Origin: Perognathus longimembris pacificus
Taxonomy: Eukaryota; Chordata; Mammalia; Rodentia; Heteromyidae
Direction of reading: 5' to 3'
Length of the DNA: 64,000 nt
NCBI RefSeq assembly: GCF_023159225.1
Contig: NC_063168.1
Span: forward strand, 50,485,776 to 50,549,775
The notes under the pieces: model-generated
The model's input: only the letters and a program-made list of their open reading frames with translations
Told to the model about the DNA's origin: nothing
Databases searched by the model: none
Translations under genes and position numbers: made by a program
In this document: positions 23,090-35,731 of the stretch, one piece after another
Layout of the letters: the number at the start of each line of letters is the position of its first letter
Numbering within the stretch: the stretch's first letter is position 1

Positions 23090-24370
23090 TGTTTTAGCAG
23101 TTCACATAGATGACCATGAACTAACACTGGGTGATGGCATAGTAAGAGCATGTAATGTTCTCCAGCACTGAGAACTTGATGAAGAGCCATTTCTCCTTAT
23201 GCCTTTTGTGTCTGAGAAGAGTTTAGAGAAAATTAACTTGTTTTTTTGTCAAAATCTGATATGAATGGTGATATTTTTCCACCTTAGTGACTTGCCTAGA
23301 GAAGAACTTTAAGAGGTGCCATATAAAATAGTCATTTTATCCCGAAGAAAGGCTAGCTTATGCTATAAATCAGAACAAAACTTCCAAGGGAGAAGAACAT
23401 TAGTTTTTCAAGTGATAAAAATGGACTCCTTTGTTTTATATATAATGGAAAGAAATGAAAGACGTGTAGGTCTCTGGCCTGCAGAATATATATTGCTGTT
23501 CAAGGAATGGGCAAGCTACCAATGGTGTGGGATGATTACTCACCTAATGATTATTACACAGCTCATTTTCTATGTGTGATGCATTATTGAAAGGGAATGA
23601 AACAGAAATTCGCATTGTAAGACCCAATGTGGTGATCATGGGCAATTTTGACATAAATATACAGGGTAATCCTGCTACTTCAAACCTAATGTTAACTAAA
23701 ACAGACTGTTTGGTAAAAATACAAAACAAAGCCAACAAATAAAGAAAGAAAAGAAAATGTTCCAAGAGCTTGTTCAAGGCAGAATAGAAATAGTGATGTA
23801 GTTTTACTTCTGCTGAATTAATCACCTGAAAATGTTCTGAACTCTGTAATCAGGCACTTTGAAAAAGGTTTCAGAAATAATAATCACAAATGTCAATTCT
23901 CTTCCACCTCACCTTTTCCTTTTACATTCATTTTCCAGTTATTGTCAGCCTCTGCACCACTTGGAAGAAATTCATAGCACGTAGGTTAATATGGCAGTAG
24001 CTGGATAGTGATTTGCTTTCTCTAAATTTAGGGTCCTGGAATGACAAGTATTATGACATATATTATGCTCCTAAGAATATCACCATTGCTTCTATGTTAT
24101 TCAGATTGTTTCTACTCAATTGTACATAACAGTCTTTAAAGATCCTTTTGGTTTCTGAGGCATTCATTGTCATGAGTCCTCTTTCAGGTCTAATTAAAAA
24201 GAATTTAAGGCTTCCTTCTCTTTTTCTTGTTCTATTATGCGTTTATCTTTTCAAAACTAATGCAAAAATCAATCATTTTTCTACAAATAATTGTTTAGAA
24301 AGTAAATCCAGGAAGTAACAATTGTAACAACTGCAACAAAAAGAATTAATATTCTGAGGAATAGTATCAA
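23090..24370. other. No recognised element
   Basis: About 1.3 kb. Open stretches at 23316-23579 (plus) and 23544-23825 (minus) have no recognisable protein similarity. Confidence 0.4.
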
Positions 24371-24374
24371 CCAT

Positions 24375-25020
24375 AAAGATAATAGACTTTAAAACTGAAA
24401 TGGATATACAGTTGAAGGAAATGAAAGACACAGATAAATGGAGATATACCTTATTTACATATTAAAAATCAATAACATTAAAATGCCCAAGGTAGTACAA
24501 TTAAATTACATGTTCTGTGCAATCTGTATCAAAATTCAAATGACTTGTTTGTTACAGAAATCAGCAACCCATAAAAGAGTCAAAGTTAATCTTGCTGGAG
24601 GTACCTTTTTCCCTACTTCAAAATATATTACAAAACTCTTAATACAATATGTTATTCATACAAAAAGACATAAAAATTTGGTACAGAATAACAACTCAGA
24701 AATAACTCCACATGCCTTTGGTCAGCTAATCTTCTCCATGGTGCCATGAATACAAAAATTTTGTTCTTGTATCAAGCCCTAAACAAAGACGTACTAAAAA
24801 GGGAATAAAAACTTAAAAAAATAAAACCTCAGAGCCATATGGTTTTACAAGAAAATATAAAGCTATTTGATGATTGCCTGAACAAGTCAAGCAGATAACA
24901 AAACTTTTTGCAAATAAAGAAAAAATCAACAAAGTGAGAGGTGTGCAAAATATTTGCAGATCACATTACTGATTATGGGTTAAAATACCTAAGGTATTCA
25001 TATAAACCTATAGCAACTCT
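24375..25020 (+). mobile_element. Ancient L1 (L1M-like) ORF2 segment, sense
   Basis: Follows the mammalian L1 ORF2 order after the reverse-transcriptase active site: ACAGTTGAAGGAAATGAAAG, GTTCTGTGCAATCTGTATC, a CAAAATTCAAATGAC block, CTGGAGGTACC, GGTCAGCTAATCTT, and GCAGATCACATTACTGATTA near the end. No intact reading frame. The order agrees with a single 5'- and 3'-incomplete copy. Confidence 0.75.
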
Positions 25021-25025
25021 GTATA

Positions 25026-25550
25026 CAACCCCTTCTTTCTGGGGACTCTGAGGAATATGGAGACAGCCCATGAGCCTGCACTTCCTTTTTTCCCCCAAAG
25101 ACCTTGGGAAACCAGAAACTAATGATTGATCCCATGCTCCTTCTTCTGAGAAAGTCCAGATAACAGCTTTGAGAAAGCACAGAAATGATGACTCTGGTAT
25201 AGACCTGCATAGGGGACAGCCGCCCCTCCCCTGAGATGAGGTGAGTAATGACCCAACCAGGTACCAGAATAGTAAGACTTCTGGAAAGGACGATAAAGGA
25301 GAGACCTCACAGGCCTACAGGGGCTACCAATTTCTAGCTACCCTTCTCAGTTTCTTTCACTGAGCAGTCTGTACTCCCCTTCCTCCTTTTCCTTCCTGCC
25401 TGGGAAGCATGTGGGTAAGACCCCAATTGCCATAAGGTGGCTCTCTTCATCAGGAGTCCTGCTTGAGGGCTTATACCAACTTTCTAATAGCTAAGAGGCT
25501 TGTTCTCAGTTTCTCCTGTTTCTTACTCTTACTTTCAAATAAAGCAAGAG
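25026..25550 (+). other. Possible decayed LTR-like segment
   Basis: Less AT-rich than its flanks (for example GGGGACAGCCGCCCCTCCCC near 25213) and ending with a TTCAAATAAAGC polyadenylation-like site near 25537. No terminal repeats or TSD could be defined, so an LTR origin is only a suggestion. Confidence 0.25.
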
Positions 25551-25559
25551 AGATACTAA

Positions 25560-25700
25560 AGAACTCTGGAATCCAATATCCCCCTTATAAGAGCACCTCT
25601 CCCAGTGATCCTTCCACTAGGTCCTACCTCCAAATAATTCCACCATCTCTGGAAAGCACTGAGCCTTGACACCTGGGCCACTAGAGACACATATCCCAAT
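25560..25700 (+). mobile_element. MaLR-like LTR fragment, sense (tentative)
   Basis: CCTTATAAGAGCACC, then CACTAGGTCCTACCTCCAAA and a late GGGCCACTAGAGACAC reproduce the order of MaLR-type LTR 3' parts. Strongly decayed. Confidence 0.4.
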
Positions 25701-25709
25701 TATTGTACT

Positions 25710-27430
25710 ATCTGAACTCATAGGTGGGTTAAGTAGTTATAGGCTATTTTGGAATACATTTGCATATCAAATAATCAAATCTCATACCTCTTTTGCCAAA
25801 CACATCCCAATTTACAAAAGGAGAGATATCATATACTATTCGGTTAGCATTAAAAAATGCCCTCCTCACAAAGCCTCAAGTAAACAATTTACAATATTTT
25901 CAGGCCAGATTAGCTGTAAGTCTAACTGGTAGGGATGGAAGTGACCCTCAGATAGAAGCTGGAAGGAGTTCAATGTGTTCTTCAACATTCTTGGGCTTGG
26001 CAAGAGAGATGATTTGAGGCTCAGAGGCAGCATGCCTGGCTCCCGCACAATGATCTTAGTTAACATTCATGTCTTGAAGTATTGTTATATCCAGTTACCA
26101 AGGCACTCACATCTACTGAGAAGCTAGTTGTTAGAGCAGATGTACCTTCCAGAGGTCACCGTACTGTCTAAATGTATTTTTTCCCACTAAACATGAACAA
26201 TTTCATCAGAAAGAGTCTTGATTTATCTTTTAAAATAATGGCTTGTGCTTCCACATGCTCAATGATAAATGAGGCTAGACTGCACATGTATACTCTTGGC
26301 TGAGTTAGATGCCTCTTGTCAGAGTTTTTCTATGGAGTATTTCATATCACTATTTAAGGAACTACAGAACTGTGCCTCCAGGTATTTTTAGAGATGCAGC
26401 GGGGATTCCTTTGAGATACCTTTCATACATACTAACACTAAACTTACAATAACTTTAAAAGCAGTGGATGGAAAATGTTCATGAGAGAGGATCAAAGCTG
26501 AAAAAAAGACTCTAGATATCTATGGTAACATGAGCACAATCCTTAAAAATAGTGTGTTGTATACTGGAAATTTGCTGGGAGAATACATTTCAGGCATCTC
26601 TATGCACAAAAAAAATCACTATATAAGAGGATGAATATGCTAATTTGCCTGACTACAGTAATGTTTGCTACATATTCATCTAAACATTGTTATGTTTATA
26701 AAGAACAAATATTTGGAAAGTCACTGGTATTCAAAAGCATCTATGATCTCATTAATAGTCACAGAAGTAAAAGTCACAAACATTTATACCTACTGTTTGA
26801 TAAAGAAATAAGTCAATAAAGGAATTCACACTTTTATGGAGGAAAATGAACACTGTCAACATGTTCTGAGTGACAAAATGGCAGTACCTCTGGATAGTTT
26901 CAGATGTGTGCCCAATCTTAGGTTTAGGAGGGTTCCTTAAATAAATTTATCCTAAATAACTAAAAACATCCAATATGTCACTGACACTACAAGAATTTTA
27001 CTTTACTGACAAATACAGATTATCTGATGTATAGTAGAGATTAGCCAGATAAATTCAATAGATATCTAATCATATTTTACTAAATATTAAAATTATGGAG
27101 AATATTGTATCGACATAGAAATATTTTTATATACTAGTCCTTGAAAACCATGTTAGAAAGTAGAATGAATTGGTAAAGTATGTAAAAGGATATATAATTT
27201 TTTAAAGTGAACTACAAATTCTGTTCTGAATTTCCAGGATATAATCCATCACACTATGTTATGCCAGAAGTATAATAACTAAACCCATTTAGTTGTGTCT
27301 AATATTTGAGTTTGTCTGATGTTCTTGTTATTGAGCAGTAATTCTAGGTTTGGGGGAAGAATATTACTGAGGAAAAGCTCCATCTTCAATTTAAAATCTC
27401 AGGAGGAAAGTAATAAAAACATATGTTATT
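25710..27430. other. No recognised element
   Basis: About 1.7 kb with no identifiable repeat or gene. Confidence 0.4.
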
Positions 27431-27680
27431 GCTGATAATCTTTTGTGCTAATGATATTAAGTGATTATACAAAGAGGTTTCAATATTATATGCTAGATTA
27501 TGAATTCAGTGCATCTTGATCAATGCTATCCCTTCCATCATTCTCCCTCATTTTCCCTCTCTCATCCCTACCATCAAATTAGGTACTTCAATTTTCCATA
27601 ATGGACAATGACTATAGTGACTGATTTTTCTCACTTTTCCTCCCTCCACCTACCTCCTCCAATTACTCTTCTTATTGCTG
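27430..27680 (-). mobile_element. Older L1 3' UTR fragment, antisense (tentative)
   Basis: CAGTGCATCTTGATCAATGC and the following T/C-rich TCATTCTCCCTCATTTTCCC match the set of related pieces at 10.7, 52.67 and 59.5 kb. Confidence 0.5.
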
Positions 27681-27689
27681 GTAATATTA

Positions 27690-28860
27690 ACCATGGTTGC
27701 TAGGATAGGGTATCTGCTGGGCTTCTTAGGCAACCTGGCTACAGGCTTAGTCATTGATCTCTGAATTTCTCTGAAGTTCTTACCTTAGAAATTTCTCTAG
27801 CCAGTTTTATAGTAAGCATTGTTCAGCACAGTATTTTCCTTCTTAGACAAGGTCTTTCTTTTTCTAGTGACACAAGAGATTCTTGTACAATATGGATGCC
27901 AGGATATGTGGTCATGTGACTCATTGCTGACTCCCACCAGATTCTTTTTGTGCTCAATATTTAACTGTGATTCCTTCTCTGAAAAAGGAAAAATGAAAGT
28001 TTGCTTATAACTCTGTCATTAAGATTTTTAAAAAAAATATTGGATTAAAGAGATATCAAAATCTGAAAGTATTTTATACACTTACACTAACATTCTTAGT
28101 TTATAGAGAGCTGCTGTAGACATTTATTCCCCAAATGGGCAAGTGTTTGTTTAGATAATTCACAGTAAAGAAAACAGAAAGGCTTTTCTTGTCATAATGC
28201 TAAAGTTCACTATTAGGAAGATAAGTGTTATTCAAAGTTACAATGTGATAACACTTAAAATCTACTTGAGTAGTAAACACTGCCTTTCTTGTAGCAGTGG
28301 TTTTCTCAGTGCTTAATTTCACACTATGTGGGCAATGGCTTGGGGACACAGATAATCCCTACTGTTTATGAGAAAGCAAATTGGTACAACCATTAGGGAG
28401 AGAAATTTGACATTATCTCTCACAAAAATACAAGTTTGGGACTCAGCAATTTCACCTCTACATTTTATTTTTAATATACACCATCTGTATAATACATTCT
28501 ATAGATATGCCAGCATGAGCATAATGTCATTTATGTTTGAATATTCTTTGAAGCAAGCATATAGTTAAATAAAAATTCCCATCAGCACACAATGCAAAGC
28601 TAAGCAGCTTTGTGGTACCAGTAGAGGATAATCTCCAGAATATTTCACAAAGCTAACACAAAGAGGCACAAAGGCGTGGGAGGGATTCTGCTTTTTGAAT
28701 TGGATGTGAAGAGTACTGTCTGGACTGTGAGTGGATCAATTGAGAAAGAAGTCTTGTGGTGGCTTGATTATCCTTACTGAAAAGAGAAATTGACTAGTAC
28801 TCTACAATAGAAGTACGAAAGATTATATTTAGAAATCAAGAAATTCCTCGGGGTGTATAT
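27690..28860. other. No recognised element
   Basis: About 1.2 kb with no clear element or coding signal. Confidence 0.4.
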
Positions 28861-28864
28861 AAGT

Positions 28865-29690
28865 GCTTCATTGTGATATTCTTATATACATATAAAATTT
28901 ATGTTGATCACATTCATACCTCCTTACTCTGTCTTTTCCCCCATCTACTTCCTCACATCCCTCTTCTCTTCCCCAGTAGTTGACCTTCAAATTTCACATT
29001 TGCCTTTTTCTTATATTCTACTTCTGAGACAAAGCAGGCAACATTTTTTTAATAAATCTAGTTTATTTCAGTTAATATGGATTATCTCTAGTTCCATTTA
29101 GTTTTCCTGAAAATAAGAGGATTTTGTTTTTGGTTATGGTTGAAGAATAACTCCATTTGGTATGTATACCACATTTTCTTTATCCATTGGTTCATTGATT
29201 GGCTTTATGGCTGATCCCTAACTTAGATATTGCGAATAGTGCTGCTAAATAAAACATTTCTATGGTATACCGATGAATTTGATTTCTTGAGGTATATATC
29301 GAAGCATAGTATATTCTGATCATCTAGCAGTTCTATTTTTTAGAGGACTCTCCATACCACTATCTACAGTGATTGTAGTAATTTATATTCCTGAAAACAG
29401 TATATGTCATAGGTTTATTTTCCTCCTACATCCTTTCCAGCTTTTGTTGTTTTGGTTTTCTTGATGGTTGGAATTCTGACTAATGTGAGATGGAATCTCA
29501 ATATAGTTTGATTTGCCTTTCACTGATGGTTAAAGGTGCTGAACATTTTCATGAATTTAGTGTCTATTTGTATTTCTTTTTTAAAAAACATTGGTTCAAT
29601 ACACTTTTCCATCTACTTATTGAACTATTTTTCCATATATCTTTCTGGCTTAGAAAGCAAATTCAAGAGTTTTTCTTAGCTTCTCGCTTG
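28865..29690 (-). mobile_element. Ancient L1 (L1M-like), antisense, 3' UTR and ORF2 C-terminal part
   Basis: In reverse order it shows a T/C-rich 3' UTR (28.9-29.0 kb), then ORF2 C-terminal landmarks: CTTTATCCATTGGTTCATTG, GAATAGTGCTGCTAAATAAA, GACTCTCCATACCAC, CTTGATGGTTGGAATTCTGA and GATTTGCCTTTCACTGATGG. No frame is kept. Confidence 0.8.
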
Positions 29691-29694
29691 CCTT

Positions 29695-29810
29695 TCCTTC
29701 CTTCATCTCTCCCTCTCTCTCTGTTCTCCCTCCCTCCCTCTCTCTTCTTCCCCCCTCTATCCCTCTCTGTCTCTTTCTCCTTTCTTTCTTACCCTCTTTC
29801 CTTCCTTTTT
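29695..29810. repeat. Pyrimidine-rich low-complexity tract
   Basis: Mixed CCTT, CTCT and CCCT units over about 115 bp, running into the T tail of the next SINE. Confidence 0.85.
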
Positions 29811-30009
29811 TTTTTTTTTTGGCCAGACCCGGGGCTTTGACTCAGGGTCTGAGCACTATCCCTGGCTTCTTTTTGCTCAAGGTAGCACTCTACCACTTGA
29901 GCCACAGTGCCACTTATGGCTTTTCATGTTTATGTGGTGTGGAGGAATCAAACCTAGGGCTTCAAGCATGCTAGGCAAGCACTCTACCACTAAGCCACAT
30001 TCCCAGCCC
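29808..30009 (-). mobile_element. IDL-Geo SINE, antisense
   Basis: T tail, GGCCAGACCCGGGGC, CTACCACTTGAGCCACAGTG (right monomer), then GGAGGAATCAAACC and AGCCACATTCCCAGCC (left monomer). Moderately diverged. The TSD is obscured by the pyrimidine tract. Confidence 0.88.
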
Positions 30010-30084
30010 TCCTTCTTTCTCTTTGTGGTAATAGAATTTAGTTTTCCTTAGTTAGCTGGCATTCTATCAGGTGAACAAAGCTTT

Positions 30085-30212
30085 TTTTTTTTTTGGCTGG
30101 TTATTTTGGAGACAGGGTTTCACTCTCTTGCCTGGGCAGACTTCAAACCATGATCCTCCATATCTCAGCCTCCTGATTAGTTAAGATTATAGACATGAAT
30201 CCCCACACTGGG
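30085..30212 (-). mobile_element. B1-like 7SL SINE monomer, antisense
   Basis: T tail, then GAGACAGGGTTTCACTCTC, TTCAAACCATGATCCTCC, TCTCAGCCTCCTGATTAG and AGATTATAGACATGAAT. This is a monomeric 7SL-type unit with no Geo module. Confidence 0.7.
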
Positions 30213-30219
30213 TTTCTCT

Positions 30220-30680
30220 TAGATTTTTTTATTCTTTTCTCTTCTTTTGATATTCTTTTTGGCGGGTAGCTACATAAATCAGAAGATAACACAATTTTAG
30301 AAGAACTGGCTTATAGGTCAACTTTAATGTCATTTCTAGCACATCTTTAATTTAACAAGATAGAGAGATGTGTATACAGTGATTTTTCAAAAGACAGTAC
30401 AAAATGAAAAGAGTTATAATTTAATATATTAAAGAAACTTTGAAGGGGAAAAACTACAATTTGGTCGTTGAAACTGATGTTGATTTACACTGAAGTGAAA
30501 TGAAGAGAGCTAAATGTATTCAAGAATTCCCCATTTTCATGTTGATCAAAGCGTTATCAAACTCTCAACTTATGAAACCTATTTTTGATAAGCTTTTTAT
30601 ATGTAAAGGTAATAATTCTTTCTCTTACGAACTGAAGTTTATCAAGCTTCTGCTGTGAGCATGGAGTTTTATTCCTCCAT
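30220..30680. other. No recognised element
   Basis: About 460 bp between repeats with nothing identifiable. Confidence 0.4.
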
Positions 30681-30689
30681 AAAGTTTTT

Positions 30690-30790
30690 TTTCTTTTAAA
30701 AAAAATTTACTGTTAAAGTGATATACAGAGTGGTTACAGTTTCATAATAAGTCATTACATATATTTCTTTTTTTAGTGTAATTCCTTATT
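30690..30790 (-). mobile_element. L1 3' tail, antisense
   Basis: TTTACTGTTAAAGTGATATA, CAGAGTGGTTACAGTTTCAT and TTACATATATTTC. It abuts a second, better-kept L1 3' end beginning near 30795, so two L1 insertions lie back to back in the same orientation. Confidence 0.75.
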
Positions 30791-30794
30791 TATT

Positions 30795-31239
30795 TTTTTG
30801 TTTATATATATATTTTTTATTATCAAACTGAATTACAGAGAGGTTACAGTTTCATACATTAGGTATTGGATACATTTCTTGTACTGTTTGTTACCTCGTC
30901 CCTCATTCCCCCTCTTCCCTACCCCTTTCCCTCCCCACACCATGAGTTGTTCAGTTCATTTACACCAAACAGTTTTGCAAGTATTGCTTTTTTAGTTGTT
31001 TGTCTTTTTTTTTACCCTGTGTCTCTCGATTTTGGTATTCCCTTCCAATTTCCTAGTTCTAATACCAGTATACCCGGTTTCCAATATCCTCAGATAAGAT
31101 ACAGAGAAAGTGTAGGTACAACCACAGGATGGTGATACAAGAAGATTATCAATAATAGAAGCTACAGTTACATATGGCACGTTGAAAGTTGTTACAACTG
31201 TGATATAACAATCGTTTCCATAACATGGAGTTCAGTTCA
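30795..31239 (-). mobile_element. L1 3' UTR, antisense, about 445 bp
   Basis: TTTTTATTATCAAACTG, GGTTACAGTTTCATAC, CTTGTACTGTTTGTTACC, then the C/T-rich stretch, ACCAGTATACCCGGTTTCC and TAACATGGAGTTCAGTTCAC. The last part matches 48.06-48.27 kb, where it runs on into ORF2, showing that this copy is truncated in the 3' UTR. Confidence 0.9.
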
Positions 31240-31434
31240 CATCCGCCACCTACAGAGGACGCTCCATAAAGATTTGAACTATATAATGTCCAATTTCCAG
31301 CTATGGAAACAAAAATGTGGGCTTACATTTTTTGCAATGGTGGCAGAAACATGAAGGCCACACTGAGATTGTCTGTCTGTCTCTCTAACCGTCAATCTAT
31401 CTTCTTACTACCTATTTACATATTTACTTATTTA

Positions 31435-31665
31435 TCCTGATACTGAAGCTTGAGTTCAGGGCCTTGCATTCTCACTTGGCTTTATTTGCTCAAAGTTGTA
31501 GCTCTACTACTTGAGCCATCTCTATATTTTCAGCTTTTCTGGTAAGTAACTAGAGATAAGAGACTCATGAACTCTTTTTCCTCAGGCTGGCCTTGGACAA
31601 CAAGTATGAGATCTCAGCCTCCTGAGTTGCTAGGATTACATGCCCAAGCCACTAGCACCTGGCTT
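31435..31665 (-). mobile_element. 7SL-tRNA composite SINE, antisense
   Basis: Reversed Geo-type module (CTTGAGTTCAGGGCC, ACTACTTGAGCCATC), the linker AACTAGAGATAAGAGACTCA, and the 7SL monomer (GATCTCAGCCTCCTGAGTTG). Older than the IDL-Geo copies judging by divergence. Confidence 0.75.
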
Positions 31666-31669
31666 GAGA

Positions 31670-32440
31670 TTTATTTTTTAACCATATTTCTTTCACCTTA
31701 CCCATCTTTAAATGTAATAATTAGTAAAACTCTGTGAGTAAAAGTGACATATTTAAATGAGGAGGAATTTCTTTCCATAATGACAGTCCATACAGAAAAA
31801 TATTTTTATGAGTACATTTAAAAAAGGTATAAGGTATTTATATTTATAGTTTTTATATCATTTTAAGCAGGACCAAATATATGAATTAAATACTAACAAA
31901 AGCACAAAGCAGTAGCACCCAATTTAGAAATAGTATGTCATGTGTTAGATCACATTTTGTTGAAATCAAACTTCTATTTGTGACGGTCATTGTTAAGGCT
32001 CATGTTCTTTTAGATTTAGAATGTCTGCATGATTTGTATGGATTCAGTTCTCTCATCTTTGGGCTGTTTGGAATTTTCTGAGACTTATTTTGTATATCCC
32101 GCTGTGATGTTATTTATTCTTCACTCATCGTTAATACATTATCTAATACAAGGATAAGTCTTTTCCTTAATCATTTTCATAATCACACATGATTATCATT
32201 GGAAGTTCAGACAGATTATCAAGATGATAACAAATACAGACTTCTATTATCTTCTTGCATTTCTAAGAACCAATTCCAGACCACTTTCAATTATATTTCA
32301 GTTGTTTTTGTCCCAGTGTTTAAGTACTTGGTCAGAGATTTCAAGTTGTCAACAGCATATCCATTCTTCTTTCAATTATGCTAATGAAATGTCAATTTTG
32401 TTAAAGCAAAAAATATATTTAGTTAAAAATATCATTTTTT
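31670..32440. other. No recognised element
   Basis: About 770 bp with no identifiable repeat or coding signal. Confidence 0.4.
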
Positions 32441-32672
32441 GCAGGGCACAAGTGGCTCATACCTATAATGCTAGCTACTAAGAAGGCAAAGAGTGGAGGA
32501 CTGTGCTTCAAAACCAGCCTGGGCAGAAATGTCTGTAGGTCTCTTCTCTTTCCTGTTAACCACCAAAGAGCTAGAAGATGTGTGGGTGAAGTGGTAGAGT
32601 TTCAGCAAAAAACTAAGAGAGCAAAAAACTAAGAGAGATCATGCTCTAGACTTGAGTTCAACCCCCAATGAT
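32440..32672 (+). mobile_element. 7SL-tRNA composite SINE, sense, with internal 16-bp tandem duplication
   Basis: A 7SL-like head (GTGGCTCATACCTATAATGC, CAAAACCAGCCTGGGC), a linker, then GTGAAGTGGTAGAG and CTTGAGTTCAACCCCC of the right module. The 16 bp GCAAAAAACTAAGAGA occur twice in direct tandem at 32605-32620 and 32621-32636. Confidence 0.78.
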
Positions 32673-32673
32673 G

Positions 32674-32679
<6 letters not shown>

Positions 32680-32730
<51 letters not shown>
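32680..32730. repeat. (AC)n microsatellite at SINE 3' end
   Basis: About 22 AC units with one AA interruption. It grew where the SINE tail would be. Confidence 0.95.
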
Positions 32731-32731
<1 letters not shown>

Positions 32732-32739
32732 GCCATCAC

Positions 32740-33945
32740 TTTTTAGTTTCCATTAAAAGGTACTTCATCCCATAGATCATACCATATGTAAAAGATAGCT
32801 GAAATGGAACCACAGTCCTACTTGAAAAATCTAAAATTATAAATCAGGAAAATCAGGACATATTCTATTAGATTAGAAAAAAATTCTTTATCAACAGCCC
32901 TATGTGCATGAATTATAAAGTAAAATTTTGATGTATTTGGCCTTCATCAGAATAGTGAATTGCTCTTGGAACATATCTTTAGGTCTTAATGAGGATGAGC
33001 TGCTAAAGCCCTGATCTTACTTGTCACTTCACTTTCTAGAATCCTTTTGTTAGAGTTAGATGACAGCCATGGCAGCCCCAGGTCGCAGGTTGTTTTTTGT
33101 GAATATGCTGCCTTCCCTGGATCTTCACAATAGCAGAGTTCTTAAGCACACAGAACAATAATGTAATGAAACCCAAGTCTGGTGAACATTTTTAAACTAG
33201 ATTTATCTTTAATGCTGTGTATAACTTCCTTTTTGGCTAAAAGTTTTAGTTGTGATTTAAGGCAGTACAATAGATCAGACTTATCCAAGAAAAGTGAAAA
33301 GAAAGTTAAAGAAATATGCAAAATAATAATCCACAAATTTGGAGAAAATATGTTAAGTTGTAGTAGACTTATTGAAAGTAATATTGAGGACAAAGGAAGG
33401 AAATGAGTACCTAGAAATCATTCTATCATCAAATGGATGTACTTCTTGATACTATAGATTTGTTTCTGGAATTTTCTTTAATGTAAATCTCATGCACTGT
33501 ATACTCCTTTGTTTTCTGGCTTCTTTTATTCAACATAACTGTTTTGGAAAGTATCCCTCGTTTCTGAACTACCACACTATGTTTCACCACTGGAAAGAAT
33601 CCAAAGGCCTTGATATATAGCACTGGGAAAGGGTCAAGTTCTAAAAGACTTCCCAGAATTGTTTGATTAACTTATGCATGTGATAATGCTAATAATAAAT
33701 CCAAGGAAAACCACAATCTATATACTATCATTTAAATTCATGTTTCATTCAAATGATATCTGAGTTTTGGCCACAGAATAGTTAAAACTGTCAAAACGAT
33801 CAACCTTAAAGCTATTCTAAGAGGTGCCTGAAGAATGGTCTAAGAAATGAGGGCTGTGTTACAGAAAAGTCTTCAGGCAGTGCTTCAGGAAACTTCCTCT
33901 TGTCTTAGGCCTCCAAATATCCTTTACACAGTTGATTAGAAAGAT
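32740..33945. other. No recognised element
   Basis: About 1.2 kb. Open stretches at 33142-33393 (minus) and 33182-33406 (plus) oppose each other and have no recognisable similarity. Confidence 0.4.
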
Positions 33946-33949
33946 TGGT

Positions 33950-34175
33950 TTTGCTGGATGCTGATGGTTTGCACCTTTAATACCAGCTACTCAAGAGACT
34001 GAGATTTGAGGATCAAGGTTCAAAGCCATCCCAAACAAACAAATCCTGGAGACTCATCTCCAATTACACAAGAAAAATCCAGAAGTAAAGGTGTTGCTCA
34101 AGTGGTAGAGCACTATCTGTGAGTGAGAAGCTAAGAGACAATGTGGCTTTGAATGTAAGCCCCAGTATGAGTTCT
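33950..34175 (+). mobile_element. 7SL-tRNA composite SINE, sense
   Basis: GCACCTTTAATACCAGCTAC, TGAGGATCAAGGTTCAAAGC, the linker CATCTCCAATTACACAAG, then GTTGCTCAAGTGGTAGAGC and TGTAAGCCCC. Moderately decayed. Confidence 0.78.
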
Positions 34176-34187
34176 CCCAATCCTGAA

Positions 34188-34235
34188 CTAACCAGTCAAC
34201 CAACTAACCAACCAAGCAACCCACCTCACCAACCA
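34188..34235. repeat. (AACC)n-like simple repeat
   Basis: AACCAGTCAACC, AACTAACCAACCAAGC and related units directly after the SINE. It probably arose from its tail. Confidence 0.8.
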
Positions 34236-34239
34236 AGTT

Positions 34240-35730
34240 GCTTAAATTCATTCACACTTGGTTATTCACCATAGAAACTAGATTTTCTCTGGTTTAATTG
34301 CCTATGTTAATAGTCTAAATTTGGATTCATACTTTCTTAATGATGTTTATTTCACATTTCTTACATATTGTATATTAAACTTCCTATGGAATGAAATTGC
34401 TTATTAAGAAATATAGATATTCATGGTTAAGTTTTAATAATGAATTTAAACATGAGGGGAAACATTTCTCAATAGCAAAGCAAAGAAGTTTTGATATTTT
34501 GAAAGCCATTCTGAAATTATGCTACCTTTGGAAGAATCAATTTACAAATGCTTTGGAAATTAATACATAAAGCATTATTCTCAATAGGTAAGCTGTAGAA
34601 ACTATTGAAATACACATCCCGTGGCTTACTTGAAATGATACCAAAGGTCAGTCAATAATGAAGTTTCTAAGTCTACAGATCATTTGTCAGTCCTTCCTCT
34701 TTTCTCCCCTCCCTTCTTCCCTTCCTCTCTCCCTCCTTCTTGCTTTCCTTCCTTGCCTCCTTTTCCCTCTTCCTCTCATTTACCCTCTGATTTGTGCAAG
34801 AATTGTGTTAGGCTTTAAGAATTCAACTATTTAATAAACTGCAAACAATACAGTTATTTTGATTAGCTATTGTTACATACAAATTATAACAAAACTTAGT
34901 TGCTTGAAGTAACATCACCATTTACCTCATTCTGAATCTGCAATAAAGAGTAAGATCAGAGAAGGCTTACTTATTCTACTGGCATTCTATGAGGTGGCTT
35001 GATTTAAAGTTGACATATTAGATTCCAATATGGCTCACTCACATTGCTAGAAAGTGGATAATGGCTATTGGCTGGGACCTCATTTGAGGCTAGGACCTCA
35101 ATTCCTTTCTTCATGTATCACTCCATTTAACTTATTCTTTCTCTCACTAAGATAGATGATTTTTAAAGGAAATAACCTCAGAGAAAGAGCCAAGTGGAAG
35201 TTATATCACTTGTTAGGGTCCAATCTTAGCACCGTCACAGAATTATTTTCCAGTTCACATTTTTGGTTGGAGTGGTCACAAAAGTGCACCCAAGTTTACG
35301 GAGAGACAAAGACTTCTTAAAAATGAGAAGGAAGGCTACCAAAGAACATTTGGGTCAAACATGTTTACTTGTTTCAAGAAGTTTATTGTCAAGAGGGGAA
35401 TACATAAAATAAAACAGGGCAAGAATGGACAGGGCTTCATGGCAGACCTCTACAGAGGCTTTGATGGAACAAGTATGTACTAAATTGAATTTGGAACGAT
35501 AAATTCAGGTTTGAGTGCTGAGGAAAAACTATTTCAAGGATTTCTTCATCATTAGGAAGTCTTTCTGCTAACCACTTTCCTGGGGTTTACAATTCTGGCC
35601 ATTGTGTCAGTGGTAACACTTTTGTAGACAGAATTCCTCATGGTAACTCCACTTTGTTTAAGCAACTCTGATCAGTTAGACATTGAGTCACTCACTTTAG
35701 TTATACTTTTCCATCCAAACATCAAAATTA
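34240..35730. other. No recognised element apart from a pyrimidine tract
   Basis: 34690-34785 is C/T-rich low complexity. The rest shows no repeat family or gene. Confidence 0.4.
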
Positions 35731-35731
35731 T

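Noticed and set aside
25026..25550. Intact LTR or gene 3' end suggested by AATAAA near 25538
   Set aside because: No TG...CA ends or TSD and no coding sequence; kept only as a low-confidence segment.
34188..34235. CRISPR-like spaced short repeats (AACC units)
   Set aside because: Simple degenerate tetranucleotide repeat, without constant repeats and unique spacers, in mammalian DNA.
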